From the NCBI RefSeq assembly GCF_008838325.1, contig NZ_CP042829.1:1178001-1242000 (forward strand): DNA of 64,000 nucleotides, read 5' to 3'. A program made the position numbers and the translations under genes. The notes under the pieces are model-generated. The model did no database searches and had not been told where the DNA came from. It saw nothing but the letters and a program-made list of their open reading frames with translations. Positions 19,405-26,689 of the stretch are shown here, piece by piece (positions within the stretch are counted from its first letter, which is position 1; the number at the start of each line of letters is the position of its first letter). Origin of the DNA: Tepidiforma bonchosmolovskayae. Its GTDB lineage: Bacteria; Chloroflexota; Dehalococcoidia; Tepidiformales; Tepidiformaceae.

Positions 19405-19518
19405 CTGGCGACCGAACCGAAGGGGAGTAGCCCCGGCGCGCGTCATCGACATGCTCCCGCTGCGGCGGGCGGTGGCGCGGCCCGGCTGAAGGGCCGGGCG
19501 GGTGAGACTTTCGGCCAG
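19405..19518 (+). ncRNA. Predicted manganese riboswitch (yybP-ykoY class)
   Basis: The region carries the two most conserved blocks of the class: GAAGGGGAGTAGCC at 19419-19432 and GGGTGAGACTTTCGGCC at 19500-19516. Between them are a TCATCGAC segment and a GC-rich arm. Helix P1 forms between CTGGC..CGAA (19405-19416) and TTCGGCCAG (19510-19518). The downstream gene is a GDT1-family cation exporter, a standard partner of this riboswitch. The class senses Mn2+ and turns the gene on. Confidence 0.85.
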
Positions 19519-19529
19519 CACACCATGCT

Positions 19530-19569
19530 GTGTGCCGGCCGAGGGTGCTCCCCGAAGCGGCCGGCACAC
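19530..19569 (+). promoter_or_regulatory. Expression-platform hairpin of the manganese riboswitch
   Basis: A perfect 11-bp stem (GTGTGCCGGCC/GGCCGGCACAC) with an 18-base loop ends one base before the AGGAG ribosome-binding site at 19571. It could block ribosome access or act as a terminator when Mn2+ is low. Confidence 0.6.
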
Positions 19570-19582
19570 GAGGAGCTTCGTG

Positions 19583-20152
19583 ATGTCGGCGTTTTTCGTT
19601 TCGACGGTCCTGATTTTCGCTGCTGAGCTGGGCGATAAGTCGCAGCTCGTGGCGCTCTGGTTCGCGACGCGGTACCGGTGGTGGCTGGTGCTCGCAGGCG
19701 TGAGCACGGCGACGCTCGTGGTGCACCTGGGGTCGGTCGCAATCGGCCTGGCGTTCGATGAGCTGCTCCCGGAGCGGGTGGTGCTCACCGTGGTGGGCCT
19801 TTCGTTCTTCGGGTTCGCGCTCTGGAGCGTGCGCGGCGACCGGTTGGACGAGGAGCCGGGCGAGCCGCGGCTGGGCGCGCGGTTCGGCGCCTTCGGCGTG
19901 GTGACGGCGGCTTTCTTCCTCTCGGAGCTGGGGGATAAAACGATGCTGGCCACGGTTTCCCTCGCCGGGCGCGAATCGAGCGCCGTCGGGGTGTGGCTCG
20001 GCTCGACGTTGGGGATGGTGCTCGCCGATGCGGTGGCGATTGCGGCCGGTGTGCTGGCCGGCAAACGGCTGCCGCAACGGGCGATCGCCGTGGTCGCGGC
20101 GCTGCTCTTTGTCGCCTTCGGCAGTGCGGCGCTGTGGCAGGCGTGGCGGTAG
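19583..20152 (+). CDS. GDT1/TMEM165-family divalent cation (Mn2+) exporter
   Basis: This 189-residue membrane protein has six predicted helices arranged as two homologous halves. Each half carries the family signature E-x-G-D-K-[ST]: ELGDKSQ near residue 15 and ELGDKTM near residue 115. These acidic residues form the cation path. Members (UPF0016, cyanobacterial Mnx, yeast Gdt1) export Mn2+ or exchange Ca2+/Mn2+ for protons. The ATG has AGGAG seven bases upstream. Placement behind a Mn2+ riboswitch makes manganese efflux the likely role. Confidence 0.9.
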   Translation: MSAFFVSTVLIFAAELGDKSQLVALWFATRYRWWLVLAGVSTATLVVHLGSVAIGLAFDELLPERVVLTVVGLSFFGFALWSVRGDRLDEEPGEPRLGARFGAFGVVTAAFFLSELGDKTMLATVSLAGRESSAVGVWLGSTLGMVLADAVAIAAGVLAGKRLPQRAIAVVAALLFVAFGSAALWQAWR

Positions 20153-20155
20153 CGG

Positions 20156-20896
20156 CTACCCGCGGCGGCGGATGGCGACCGCGGAGAGGGCGATGGAGCC
20201 CGCGGCGAAGAGGGCCATCGCGGCGAGCGAGGCGCCGAGGTGCGTGCCCGGGAGGTCGGTAACCGTGGCGCGGACGGCGTCGGCGGCGTAGCTGGGCGGC
20301 GCGAAGCGGGCCGTTTCGCGCAGGAGCGCCGGGAGCTGCTCGCGCGGCATCAGGACGGGCGCGAAGAAGAGGACGTAGAAGATGATGAGCTGCGTGGCCG
20401 CGTTGGTGACCTGCTGATGGGGCGAGTAGACGGCGAGGGCGATGCCGACCCCGGCGAGCGAGGCGATGCCGAGCACGATGACCGCGGGGAAGAGGGGGCT
20501 GAGCTGGAGGGCGATGCCGTAGTGCCAGGCGCCGAAGAGGAGGCAGAAGACGATGCCGGGGAGGGCCATGAGCCCGACCACGGTCACAAGGGCGAGGAGG
20601 TACGCCTCGCGGCTGATGGGCATGGCGAGGAAGTAGTCGAGCCGCCCTTCGTGCTTCGACTGAGCGAGAATCTGGGGGAGCATCACGAGGCCGATGGTCA
20701 CCAGCCCCTGGGTGGCGGTCCCGGTGATGATGTAGAGGGCCGTCTGCTCGCGGATGTCGGGGATGAGGTAGCCGAAGCCGAGGACGAACCCGAGGGTGAA
20801 CCCGGCCTGGATGACAGCGACCATGGGCACTTCGGCGCGCATGCTGCGCAGCTCCATGGAGACGAGGTCGCGGTACTGGCGGAGGAAGGCGGTCAC
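20156..20896 (-). CDS. ABC-2-type transporter permease
   Basis: The 246-residue membrane protein has six hydrophobic helices and the loop ILAQSKHEGRLDYFLAMPISREAY, characteristic of ABC-2 permeases that contact their ATPase partner. Its start codon (GTG 20896) overlaps the stop of the upstream ATPase gene as GTGA, so the two are translationally coupled. The substrate is unknown. Such exporters handle drugs, lipids, polysaccharides or peptides. It ends four bases after the stop of the convergent GDT1 gene. Confidence 0.88.
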   Translation of the reverse strand: MTAFLRQYRDLVSMELRSMRAEVPMVAVIQAGFTLGFVLGFGYLIPDIREQTALYIITGTATQGLVTIGLVMLPQILAQSKHEGRLDYFLAMPISREAYLLALVTVVGLMALPGIVFCLLFGAWHYGIALQLSPLFPAVIVLGIASLAGVGIALAVYSPHQQVTNAATQLIIFYVLFFAPVLMPREQLPALLRETARFAPPSYAADAVRATVTDLPGTHLGASLAAMALFAAGSIALSAVAIRRRG

Positions 20897-21843
20897 GCGC
20901 GGGCTCCTGCGGGAAGAGGTGCGGAGCCGCCGGGCGCGGCCGGGGCCATGGCGGCAGCGTAGATGTCATCGAGGGTGGGCGGGCCGATGCGGAAGTCGAG
21001 GACGTCGCCGGCGGCCCGGAGCCGGGCGAGCCAGGCGGCGACGGCGGGCAGGTCGGCGGCATCGAAGAGGCAGGAGGAGGGGCCGTCCGGCGCCAGGGCG
21101 GGGTGCGGGGCAAGCGGCCGGGCGGCGGTGACCTCGAGGCGGAGCCGCTCGGTGACGAGGCCGCGCAGGGCGGCGGGCGAACCCTCGCGGATGATCCGGC
21201 CGGCGTTCATGATGGCGAGCCGGTCGATGACGCGCTCGGCTTCGGCGAGGTTATGGGTCACGAGGAGGATGGTCGCGCCCCCGCGGCCGAGCTCGGCGAT
21301 GAGGTCCCAGAGCACCGCGCGCCGGAGGGGGTCGACGTCGTTGGTGGGCTCATCGAGGACGAGGAGGCGCGCGGGGGCCGCGACGGCTGCAGCGAAACCG
21401 GCCAGGCGGCGGACGCCGCCCGAGGCCGCGTGCATGGCGGTGTTCCGGAAGGGGCCGAGGTCGAGCCGCTCGACCAGGCGGGCAGCGGCAGCCCGCGCCT
21501 CGCGGGGCGGGACGCCCCTGAGGCGGGCCGCGAACTCGATCGTCTCGGCGACGGTGAGCGACTGGAGGTCGAAGCTGCCCTGGGGGAGGAAGCCGATGTT
21601 GCGGCGGGCGAAGCCGGGGTCGGCGACGATATCGACGCCGTCGAGGGTGATGCTGCCGGAGGTGGGCCTGGCCAGCCCGAGGAGCTGGCGGACGAGGGTG
21701 GTCTTGCCGGCGCCGTTCGGGCCGAGCAGGGCGAAGACTTCGCCCGGGAAGAGGTCGAGGCAGACGTGGTCGTTGGCGAGGGTGCCGTTCCGGTACCGCT
21801 TGACGAGGTCGCGGACGCTGAGGACCGGCGGCAGCGGGGTCAC
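20893..21843 (-). CDS. ABC exporter ATP-binding protein
   Basis: The 316-residue ATPase has Walker A GPNGAGKTT (about residue 45), Q-loop LPQGSF, Walker B LLVLDEPT, and the H-loop VTHN. The signature motif reads AASGGVRRL instead of LSGGQ, a tolerable but unusual variant. The C-terminal extension (230-316) is typical of ABC-2 exporter ATPases. The start GTG overlaps the end of the upstream 98-aa gene, and the stop overlaps the permease start, giving a tightly coupled three-gene operon. Confidence 0.9.
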   Translation of the reverse strand: MTPLPPVLSVRDLVKRYRNGTLANDHVCLDLFPGEVFALLGPNGAGKTTLVRQLLGLARPTSGSITLDGVDIVADPGFARRNIGFLPQGSFDLQSLTVAETIEFAARLRGVPPREARAAAARLVERLDLGPFRNTAMHAASGGVRRLAGFAAAVAAPARLLVLDEPTNDVDPLRRAVLWDLIAELGRGGATILLVTHNLAEAERVIDRLAIMNAGRIIREGSPAALRGLVTERLRLEVTAARPLAPHPALAPDGPSSCLFDAADLPAVAAWLARLRAAGDVLDFRIGPPTLDDIYAAAMAPAAPGGSAPLPAGARA

Positions 21844-22136
21844 CTGGCGGACTCCGAGCGGGCGGCAGTGCGGGTGAGCAGGTCCTCGATGGCGTCGAGT
21901 GCGGCCGCGACGGCCTCCGGGTCGGCGCCCGCGCGGGCGGCGGCGGCGGTCGCGAGGCCGCGGAGGTCGAGGTCGCGGGCGATGTCGCGGAACGCCATGG
22001 CGGTGAGGAGGCCGGCGGACGCGCGGTCGACGAGTTCGTCGAAGGGCGGGACGGAGCCGCCGTGGCGGGCGGCTTCGATGAGGGTGCGGGCGAAGCCGAG
22101 GAGCAGGTCGAGCGGCCGGGGATCTTCTGCGGACAT
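21840..22136 (-). CDS. Small helical protein leading the ABC exporter operon
   Basis: The 98-residue protein is predicted to be all helical and acidic-to-neutral, with an Ala/Arg-rich second half (DLRGLATAAAARAGADPEAVAAAL). No clear helix-turn-helix or known domain is recognised. It is the first gene after a strong promoter and overlaps the ATPase start (GTGA). It may be a regulator or an accessory subunit of the exporter. GGAGGTG lies about five bases before ATG 22136. Confidence 0.65.
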   Translation of the reverse strand: MSAEDPRPLDLLLGFARTLIEAARHGGSVPPFDELVDRASAGLLTAMAFRDIARDLDLRGLATAAAARAGADPEAVAAALDAIEDLLTRTAARSESAR

Positions 22137-22156
22137 TCTTCACCTCCGTGTGGCAG

Positions 22157-22184
22157 ATCTTAAGAATTACCTTGAGGAAGTCAA
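22157..22184 (-). promoter_or_regulatory. Sigma-70-type promoter with overlapping inverted repeat
   Basis: TTGACT and TAAGAT are separated by 16 bases in an AT-rich pocket. The -35 box lies inside CTTGA-N5-TCAAG, and TCTTAAGA covers the -10 box. Both palindromes look like operator sites. Transcription would start only about ten bases before the ribosome-binding site of the 98-aa gene. Confidence 0.7.
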
Positions 22185-22253
22185 GAATAAATTTCGCTCA
22201 TGAGGGCCGACGAGCCCGGCGAACGTTAGGCAGGGCTGGCGTAGGCTTCTCCC

Positions 22254-23492
22254 ATGCCGGGGGCAGCGAGCCGGGGCAGATTCGGCGAGGTGGCGCGCTA
22301 TTTCCTTCGCCTGGGGTGCATCGCCTTCGGCGGGCCGGCGGCGCACGTCGCCATCATGCGGCGCGAGCTGGTGGACGAACGGCGCTGGCTGAGCGACCGG
22401 GAGTTCCTCGACATGCTCGGGGTGACGAACCTCATCCCCGGCCCGAATTCAACGGAGATGACGATGCACCTCGGCTACCGGCGGGCGGGGCTGGCCGGGC
22501 TGTGGGCCGGGGGGCTGCTCTTTCTGCTGCCGGCGGTCGTCATCGTGACCGTGCTCGCCTGGGCGTATGTGCGCTACGGTTCGACGCCGGCGGGCGAAGG
22601 GGTGCTGCTGGGGGCGCAGCCGGTGGTGCTGGCGATCATCCTGCAGGCCGCCTGGGGGCTGACGGGCGCGGCCTTCCGCGGGCTGGAGTCGTTCGGGGTC
22701 GTCGTCGGCGTGCTGCTCCTGGCGCTGGCCGGCGTCAGCGAAGTCGTGCTCGTGCTGGGCGCCGGGGTGTTCACGGCGCTGCTCTGGTGGTTCATCCGGC
22801 TGCTGGCCCGGTCGAGCCGGCGGTCGCTGCCGGAGCTGCCGCGGGCGGGCCAGCACCCGTGGGCGCTGCCGCGTCCACGCCGCGGCCGGAGTGACCGCCA
22901 GCGTGCGTGGCTGCCGCTCGCGCCGGCGGGCCCGGCGGCTGTTTCCGCTGCGGCCGGCGCGGCGGGCGCGACCACGGCCGGCATCTTCCTCGGCTTCCTG
23001 AAGATCGGCGCGGTGCTCTACGGCAGCGGGTATGTGCTCGTGTCGTTCATGCGGGCCGAGTTCGTCGAAGGGCGCGGCTGGCTGACCGAGCGGCAGCTGC
23101 TGGATGCCATCGCGGCCGGGCAGGTGACGCCGGGCCCGCTCTTCAGCTCGGCAGCCTTCGCGGGCTACGTGATGGACGGGCTGCCGGGGGCGCTGGCGGC
23201 CTCGGCCGGGATCTTCCTGCCGTCGTTCCTGCTGGTGATGGCGGCCGCACCGCTCGTTCCGCGGCTGCGCTCCTGGCAGCCCGGCAACGCCTTCCTCGAC
23301 GGGGTGAACGCGGCGGCCTGGGCGCTCATCCTGTTCGTGGGGGTCACCCTCGCTGGCGAGGTGCTCGACGGCTGGTTCACGTCGGTGCTGTTCGCGGCGG
23401 CGCTGGTGCTTGCCATCGGGACGCGGCTGAACACGGCGTGGCTTGTGCTCGGGGGCATCGCCTGCGGGCTGGCGTACACGGCAATCGGCTGA
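22254..23492 (+). CDS. chrA: Chromate transporter ChrA family
   Basis: The 412-residue membrane protein consists of two homologous halves, each with a CHR domain. Hallmarks are FLRLGCIAFGGPAAHVA and NLIPGPNSTEM in the first half, and FLKIGAVLYGSGYVL and GQVTPGPLFSSA in the second. A basic, Arg-rich cytoplasmic linker (about 188-220) joins the halves. Family members expel chromate by a proton- or sulfate-linked mechanism, though the physiological anion may differ. TAGGCT ends six bases before ATG, a leaderless-type start. Confidence 0.92.
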   Translation: MPGAASRGRFGEVARYFLRLGCIAFGGPAAHVAIMRRELVDERRWLSDREFLDMLGVTNLIPGPNSTEMTMHLGYRRAGLAGLWAGGLLFLLPAVVIVTVLAWAYVRYGSTPAGEGVLLGAQPVVLAIILQAAWGLTGAAFRGLESFGVVVGVLLLALAGVSEVVLVLGAGVFTALLWWFIRLLARSSRRSLPELPRAGQHPWALPRPRRGRSDRQRAWLPLAPAGPAAVSAAAGAAGATTAGIFLGFLKIGAVLYGSGYVLVSFMRAEFVEGRGWLTERQLLDAIAAGQVTPGPLFSSAAFAGYVMDGLPGALAASAGIFLPSFLLVMAAAPLVPRLRSWQPGNAFLDGVNAAAWALILFVGVTLAGEVLDGWFTSVLFAAALVLAIGTRLNTAWLVLGGIACGLAYTAIG

Positions 23493-23507
23493 GCCGCCGG
23501 GCCGGGG

Positions 23508-24047
23508 TCAGCGCTCGTTGGCGCGCATCTTCCAGTAGTCGCTGAGGGCGGTGCGGATCACCTCGATGGCGCGTTCGCGGCCTTCGAAGGGGTCGACCAC
23601 CACTTCCTTCTCTTCGAGCACCTTGTAGTCGATGAAGAACCGCTGGATCTCGGCGACGAGGTGCGGCGGCAGGTCTTCGAGCTTGCGGACGTGGCTGAAG
23701 GCGGGGTCGTGGGCGTGGACGCCGAGGATCTTTTCGTCGGCCTTGCCGCCGTCCCGCATGTGCATGACGCCGACGGGACGGACGTAGACGAGGGTCAGGG
23801 GGACGACCGGCTCCTGCCCAAGGACGAGGACATCGAGCGGGTCGCCGTCGTCGCAGAAGCTGCGGGGGATGAAGCCGTAGTTCGCCGGGTAGCGGACCGA
23901 GCTGGAGAGCACGCGGTCGAGCTTGAGGATGCCGCTCTTCTTTTCGAGCTCGTACTTGTTCTTGCTGCCGGCAGGAATTTCGATGACGACGGGGAGTTCG
24001 GTTTCGATCCGGTCGGGGTCGACGGCGATATCGTGCCAGGGGTGCAT
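23508..24047 (-). CDS. ppa: Inorganic pyrophosphatase (family I)
   Basis: This enzyme hydrolyses pyrophosphate to phosphate and pulls biosynthetic reactions forward in the cytoplasm. It carries the metal-binding signature DDGDPLDVLVLG, the KNKYELEKKSG and YPANYGFIP segments, and the C-terminal FIDYKVLEEKEV region. The 179 residues are a normal length. The start ATG 24047 is set by homology; the frame is open further upstream without family match. Confidence 0.95.
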   Translation of the reverse strand: MHPWHDIAVDPDRIETELPVVIEIPAGSKNKYELEKKSGILKLDRVLSSSVRYPANYGFIPRSFCDDGDPLDVLVLGQEPVVPLTLVYVRPVGVMHMRDGGKADEKILGVHAHDPAFSHVRKLEDLPPHLVAEIQRFFIDYKVLEEKEVVVDPFEGRERAIEVIRTALSDYWKMRANER

Positions 24048-24162
24048 GGGCGCGCAGCTCGCAGTGGAGGGATGCCCCGAGTGTCGCACCGGGGGCTGCA
24101 GGGCGCGAGTGACGTGACAGGCACCGGTTGGAGCTGCGGGCGCGCCCGTCCACTGTGGCGGC

Positions 24163-24759
24163 ATGACGACGATTGCTGACCTCCGCGCGCGCATGCGCAT
24201 CGACCTGCAGGACCCCGACGGCGACCGGTGGAGCGACGCCGCGCTCGAACGGCACCTGCGCCGGGCCATTGCCGAACTCTCGCGGGCGGCCCCGCGGGAG
24301 GAGCGGGTGACGCTGGCGACATCGCCGGGGAGCCGGGAGCTGGACCTCTCGGGCATCGCCGGGCTGATCGGCGTTGACCGGGCGGAGTACCCGTCGGGCA
24401 GCGAGCCGCCGGCTTTCCGGCAGATCACGGTATACGGCGCGGTGCTCCGCCTGGAAGACGGGCCGCTGCCGGACGGCTCGCCGGCGCGGCTCTGGTGCCG
24501 GCTGGTGCACGAGGCCGACGCCAGCGGGTGCACGCTGCCGGCTGCGCTGGAGGACGTGGCGGTGCTGGGGGCGACGGCGTTTGCGGCGGCGGAGGCGGCG
24601 AGCGGCACGCTGGAGCAGCTGACGCTGAACCCGGGAACGGCGGCTGGCTACGCCTCGCTGGCGCGCGAGCGGGAGACGGCCTTCCGGCAGCTGCTGCGGG
24701 AGCTGGGCGGCCGGGGCCGGCTGCGGGCGGGGCGGGTGCGGGTGGAGGCGGCTGGCTAG
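24163..24759 (+). CDS. Phage head-tail connector-like protein
   Basis: This 198-residue protein begins TTIADLRARMRIDLQD, followed by RWSDAALERHLRRAIAELSRAAP. That pattern resembles adaptor/connector proteins of tailed phages and phage-like particles, and the middle part is beta-rich. No other phage gene is adjacent; neighbours are ppa and an ABC-F ATPase. The 3' end overlaps the ABC-F gene by four bases, tail to tail. The assignment rests on pattern memory, so alternative functions remain possible. Confidence 0.55.
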   Translation: MTTIADLRARMRIDLQDPDGDRWSDAALERHLRRAIAELSRAAPREERVTLATSPGSRELDLSGIAGLIGVDRAEYPSGSEPPAFRQITVYGAVLRLEDGPLPDGSPARLWCRLVHEADASGCTLPAALEDVAVLGATAFAAAEAASGTLEQLTLNPGTAAGYASLARERETAFRQLLRELGGRGRLRAGRVRVEAAG

Positions 24760-26327
24760 CCCTTCCGCAGGTGGAGGAGCTCGCGCACGCCGAGGTCCTT
24801 CACTTCGTACACGCGGGTGGCGACCCCTTCGACGATGCCCGGGTCGTGGCTGGCGCAGAGGATGGTGCCGTCATACGCCTGGAGCGCCTCGAGCAGCTTC
24901 CGCCGGGTCGTCCGGTCGAGGTGGTTCGTCGGCTCGTCGAGGAGGAGCACGTTCGTGGGCTGGAGGAGGAACTTCGCCAGCGCCACCCGGCTCCGTTCGC
25001 CGCCGGAGAGCACCGCAATCGGCTTGAAGACGTCGTCGCCCTTGAAGAGGAACTGGCCGAGCACGGTCCGCAGGCGCACCTCCGGCTCGTGCGGCGCGAC
25101 GGAGCGGACCTCTGCGAGCACGGTGCGGTCCATGGCGAGGGCCTCGTCCTGGTGCTGGTCGTAGTAGCCGAAGCGGGCGCGCTCGGCCCATTCGACGACC
25201 CCTTCGGTCGGGCGGATGAGCCCGGCGGCAATCTTCAGCAGGGTGCTCTTCCCGCTGCCGTTCGGCCCCACGAGCGCGACCTTCTGGCCCCGCTCGATGT
25301 GGAGGTTCACATCGACGAGGACGATGTGGTCGCCGTAGGCGTGGCTCACGTGCCTGAAGACGAGAACATCGCGCTCGGTGCGGCCGTGGGCGGCGATTTC
25401 GAAGTGGACCTCGGCATCCTTCTTCGGGCGCTCGATCCGCTCGATGCGGGCGAGCTGCTTTTCGCGTGATTGCACCTGGGCCGCCTTCGTGGCCTTTGCC
25501 CGGAACCGCTCGATGAACCGCTCCTGGCGGGCGATCTCCCGCTCCTGCCGGGCGGCGGCCTGGTCGAGCGCCTGGAGGCGGGCCGCCTTCTGCTTCTGGA
25601 AGGCGGTGTAGTTGCCGGTGTAGCTCTCGATGGTGCGGTCGCGGAGGTCGAGGATGCGCGTGGCGAAGCGGTCGAGAAACTCGGCGTCGTGGGTGACGAC
25701 GAGGATGGCGGCGTTCCACTCCTTGAGCTCTTCGGCGAGCCAGTCGCGGGCGCGGGCATCGAGGTGGTTGGTCGGCTCATCGAGGAGGACGTTCTCCGGG
25801 CGGCGGACGAGGACTTTCGCGAGGGCGATGCGCATCTGCCAGCCGCCGGAGAACTCGCCGCAGCGCTTCTGCCAGTCGGCGGGTTCGAAGCCGAGGCCGT
25901 CGAGGACGCGGCCGATGCGGGCTTCGATGCGGTAGCCGTCGAGGGCGTCGAACTGTTCGAAGAGGCGGGCCTGCTCGTCGACGAGGGCATCGAGGTCGCC
26001 CTCGCCGGCTTCGATGGCGGCGGCGACGCGGGCGAGTTCGCGTTCGATGGCGGCGGCTTCGGGGAAGGCGCGCCAGAGCTCCTGGAGGAGGGTGTTGCCG
26101 TCGTCGAGGCCGGCTTCCTGGCGGAGGTAGCCGAGGTCGCCCCCGCGGTAGCCGGCGCGGCCGGCATCGGGCGCTTCGAGGCCGGCGATGAGGCGGAGGA
26201 TGGTTGACTTGCCGGCGCCGTTCGGGCCGACGAGGCCGACGCGCTCGCCCTCGCTGACGACGAAGGAGACGTCACGGAGGATTTCGCGGCCTCCGAAGGC
26301 TTTGGAGACGGACTCGCAAAAGAGCAT
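24756..26327 (-). CDS. ABC-F family ATPase (ribosome-associated)
   Basis: This 523-residue soluble protein has two ABC domains and no membrane part. Walker A motifs GPNGAGKST and GPNGSGKST, signatures FSGGWQMRIALAK and LSGGERSRVALAK, and two LLDEPTNHLD Walker B/D-loops are present. A basic coiled linker (about 245-310) between the domains is the P-site tRNA interaction motif of ABC-F proteins. Members act on the ribosome as translation factors or antibiotic-resistance proteins. The subfamily (EttA, Uup, YdiF/YkpA) is not certain, and the linker suggests the YdiF type. Confidence 0.93.
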   Translation of the reverse strand: MLFCESVSKAFGGREILRDVSFVVSEGERVGLVGPNGAGKSTILRLIAGLEAPDAGRAGYRGGDLGYLRQEAGLDDGNTLLQELWRAFPEAAAIERELARVAAAIEAGEGDLDALVDEQARLFEQFDALDGYRIEARIGRVLDGLGFEPADWQKRCGEFSGGWQMRIALAKVLVRRPENVLLDEPTNHLDARARDWLAEELKEWNAAILVVTHDAEFLDRFATRILDLRDRTIESYTGNYTAFQKQKAARLQALDQAAARQEREIARQERFIERFRAKATKAAQVQSREKQLARIERIERPKKDAEVHFEIAAHGRTERDVLVFRHVSHAYGDHIVLVDVNLHIERGQKVALVGPNGSGKSTLLKIAAGLIRPTEGVVEWAERARFGYYDQHQDEALAMDRTVLAEVRSVAPHEPEVRLRTVLGQFLFKGDDVFKPIAVLSGGERSRVALAKFLLQPTNVLLLDEPTNHLDRTTRRKLLEALQAYDGTILCASHDPGIVEGVATRVYEVKDLGVRELLHLRKG

Positions 26328-26350
26328 GGGGACAGGGCGAGGGTAGCAGA

Positions 26351-26462
26351 GGGAGCGGGGAGCGGGGAGCGGGGAGCGGGGAGCGGGGAACGGGGAGCGG
26401 GGAGCAGGGAACGGGGAGCGGGGAGCAGGGAACGGGGAGCGGGGAGCAGGGAACGGGGAGCG
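26351..26462. repeat. Tandem heptanucleotide array, unit GGGAGCG, 16 copies
   Basis: Sixteen consecutive 7-base units fill this stretch without interruption: ten GGGAGCG, three GGGAGCA and three GGGAACG-type triplets plus one further GGGAACG. Units 8-16 form a 21-base higher-order repeat (GGGAGCA GGGAACG GGGAGCG) three times. It lies between divergent genes (ABC-F and the flavoprotein). It is strongly G-rich on this strand and could form G-quadruplex structures. Confidence 0.9.
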
Positions 26463-26488
26463 GGTGTGGCGGGTGCGTTCGTCCTGTC

Positions 26489-26551
26489 AAGCTCCAACCT
26501 CCAAGCTTCAAGCTCCAAGCTTCAAGCTCCAAGCTCCGGGCTCCAACCTTC
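26489..26551. repeat. Tandem heptanucleotide array, unit AAGCTCC, 9 copies
   Basis: Nine 7-base units run in register: AAGCTCC four times with AAGCTTC, AACCTCC, GGGCTCC and AACCTTC variants. The array runs directly into the dispersed hairpin element at 26534, which shares its last units. It has a different unit from the array at 26351. Confidence 0.85.
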
Positions 26552-26609
26552 CAACTCCTCCCTCCTCCCTCGGTGGGGAGGAAGGGAGGTGCGGGGCTCC
26601 CTCCTCCCT
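26534..26609. repeat. Dispersed G-rich hairpin element, copy 2
   Basis: This 76-base segment is about 90% identical to 11793-11867. It can fold as CCTCCCTCCTCC against GGAGGAAGGGAGG. A further partial copy of its last 19 bases follows at 26630-26648. Together with the heptamer arrays it occupies nearly all of the 362-base intergenic region upstream of the flavoprotein gene. Confidence 0.75.
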
Positions 26610-26689
26610 GGGGGCGGAACCGGGGCCGGGCGGGGCTCCCTCCTCCCTCCCGGGGGGCTATCATCCGCGGTGCAGCGCGGAGGTGACGT

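Noticed and set aside
26351-26551. CRISPR-like array
   Set aside because: The repeats are 7 bases with no unique spacers, and no cas genes are present.
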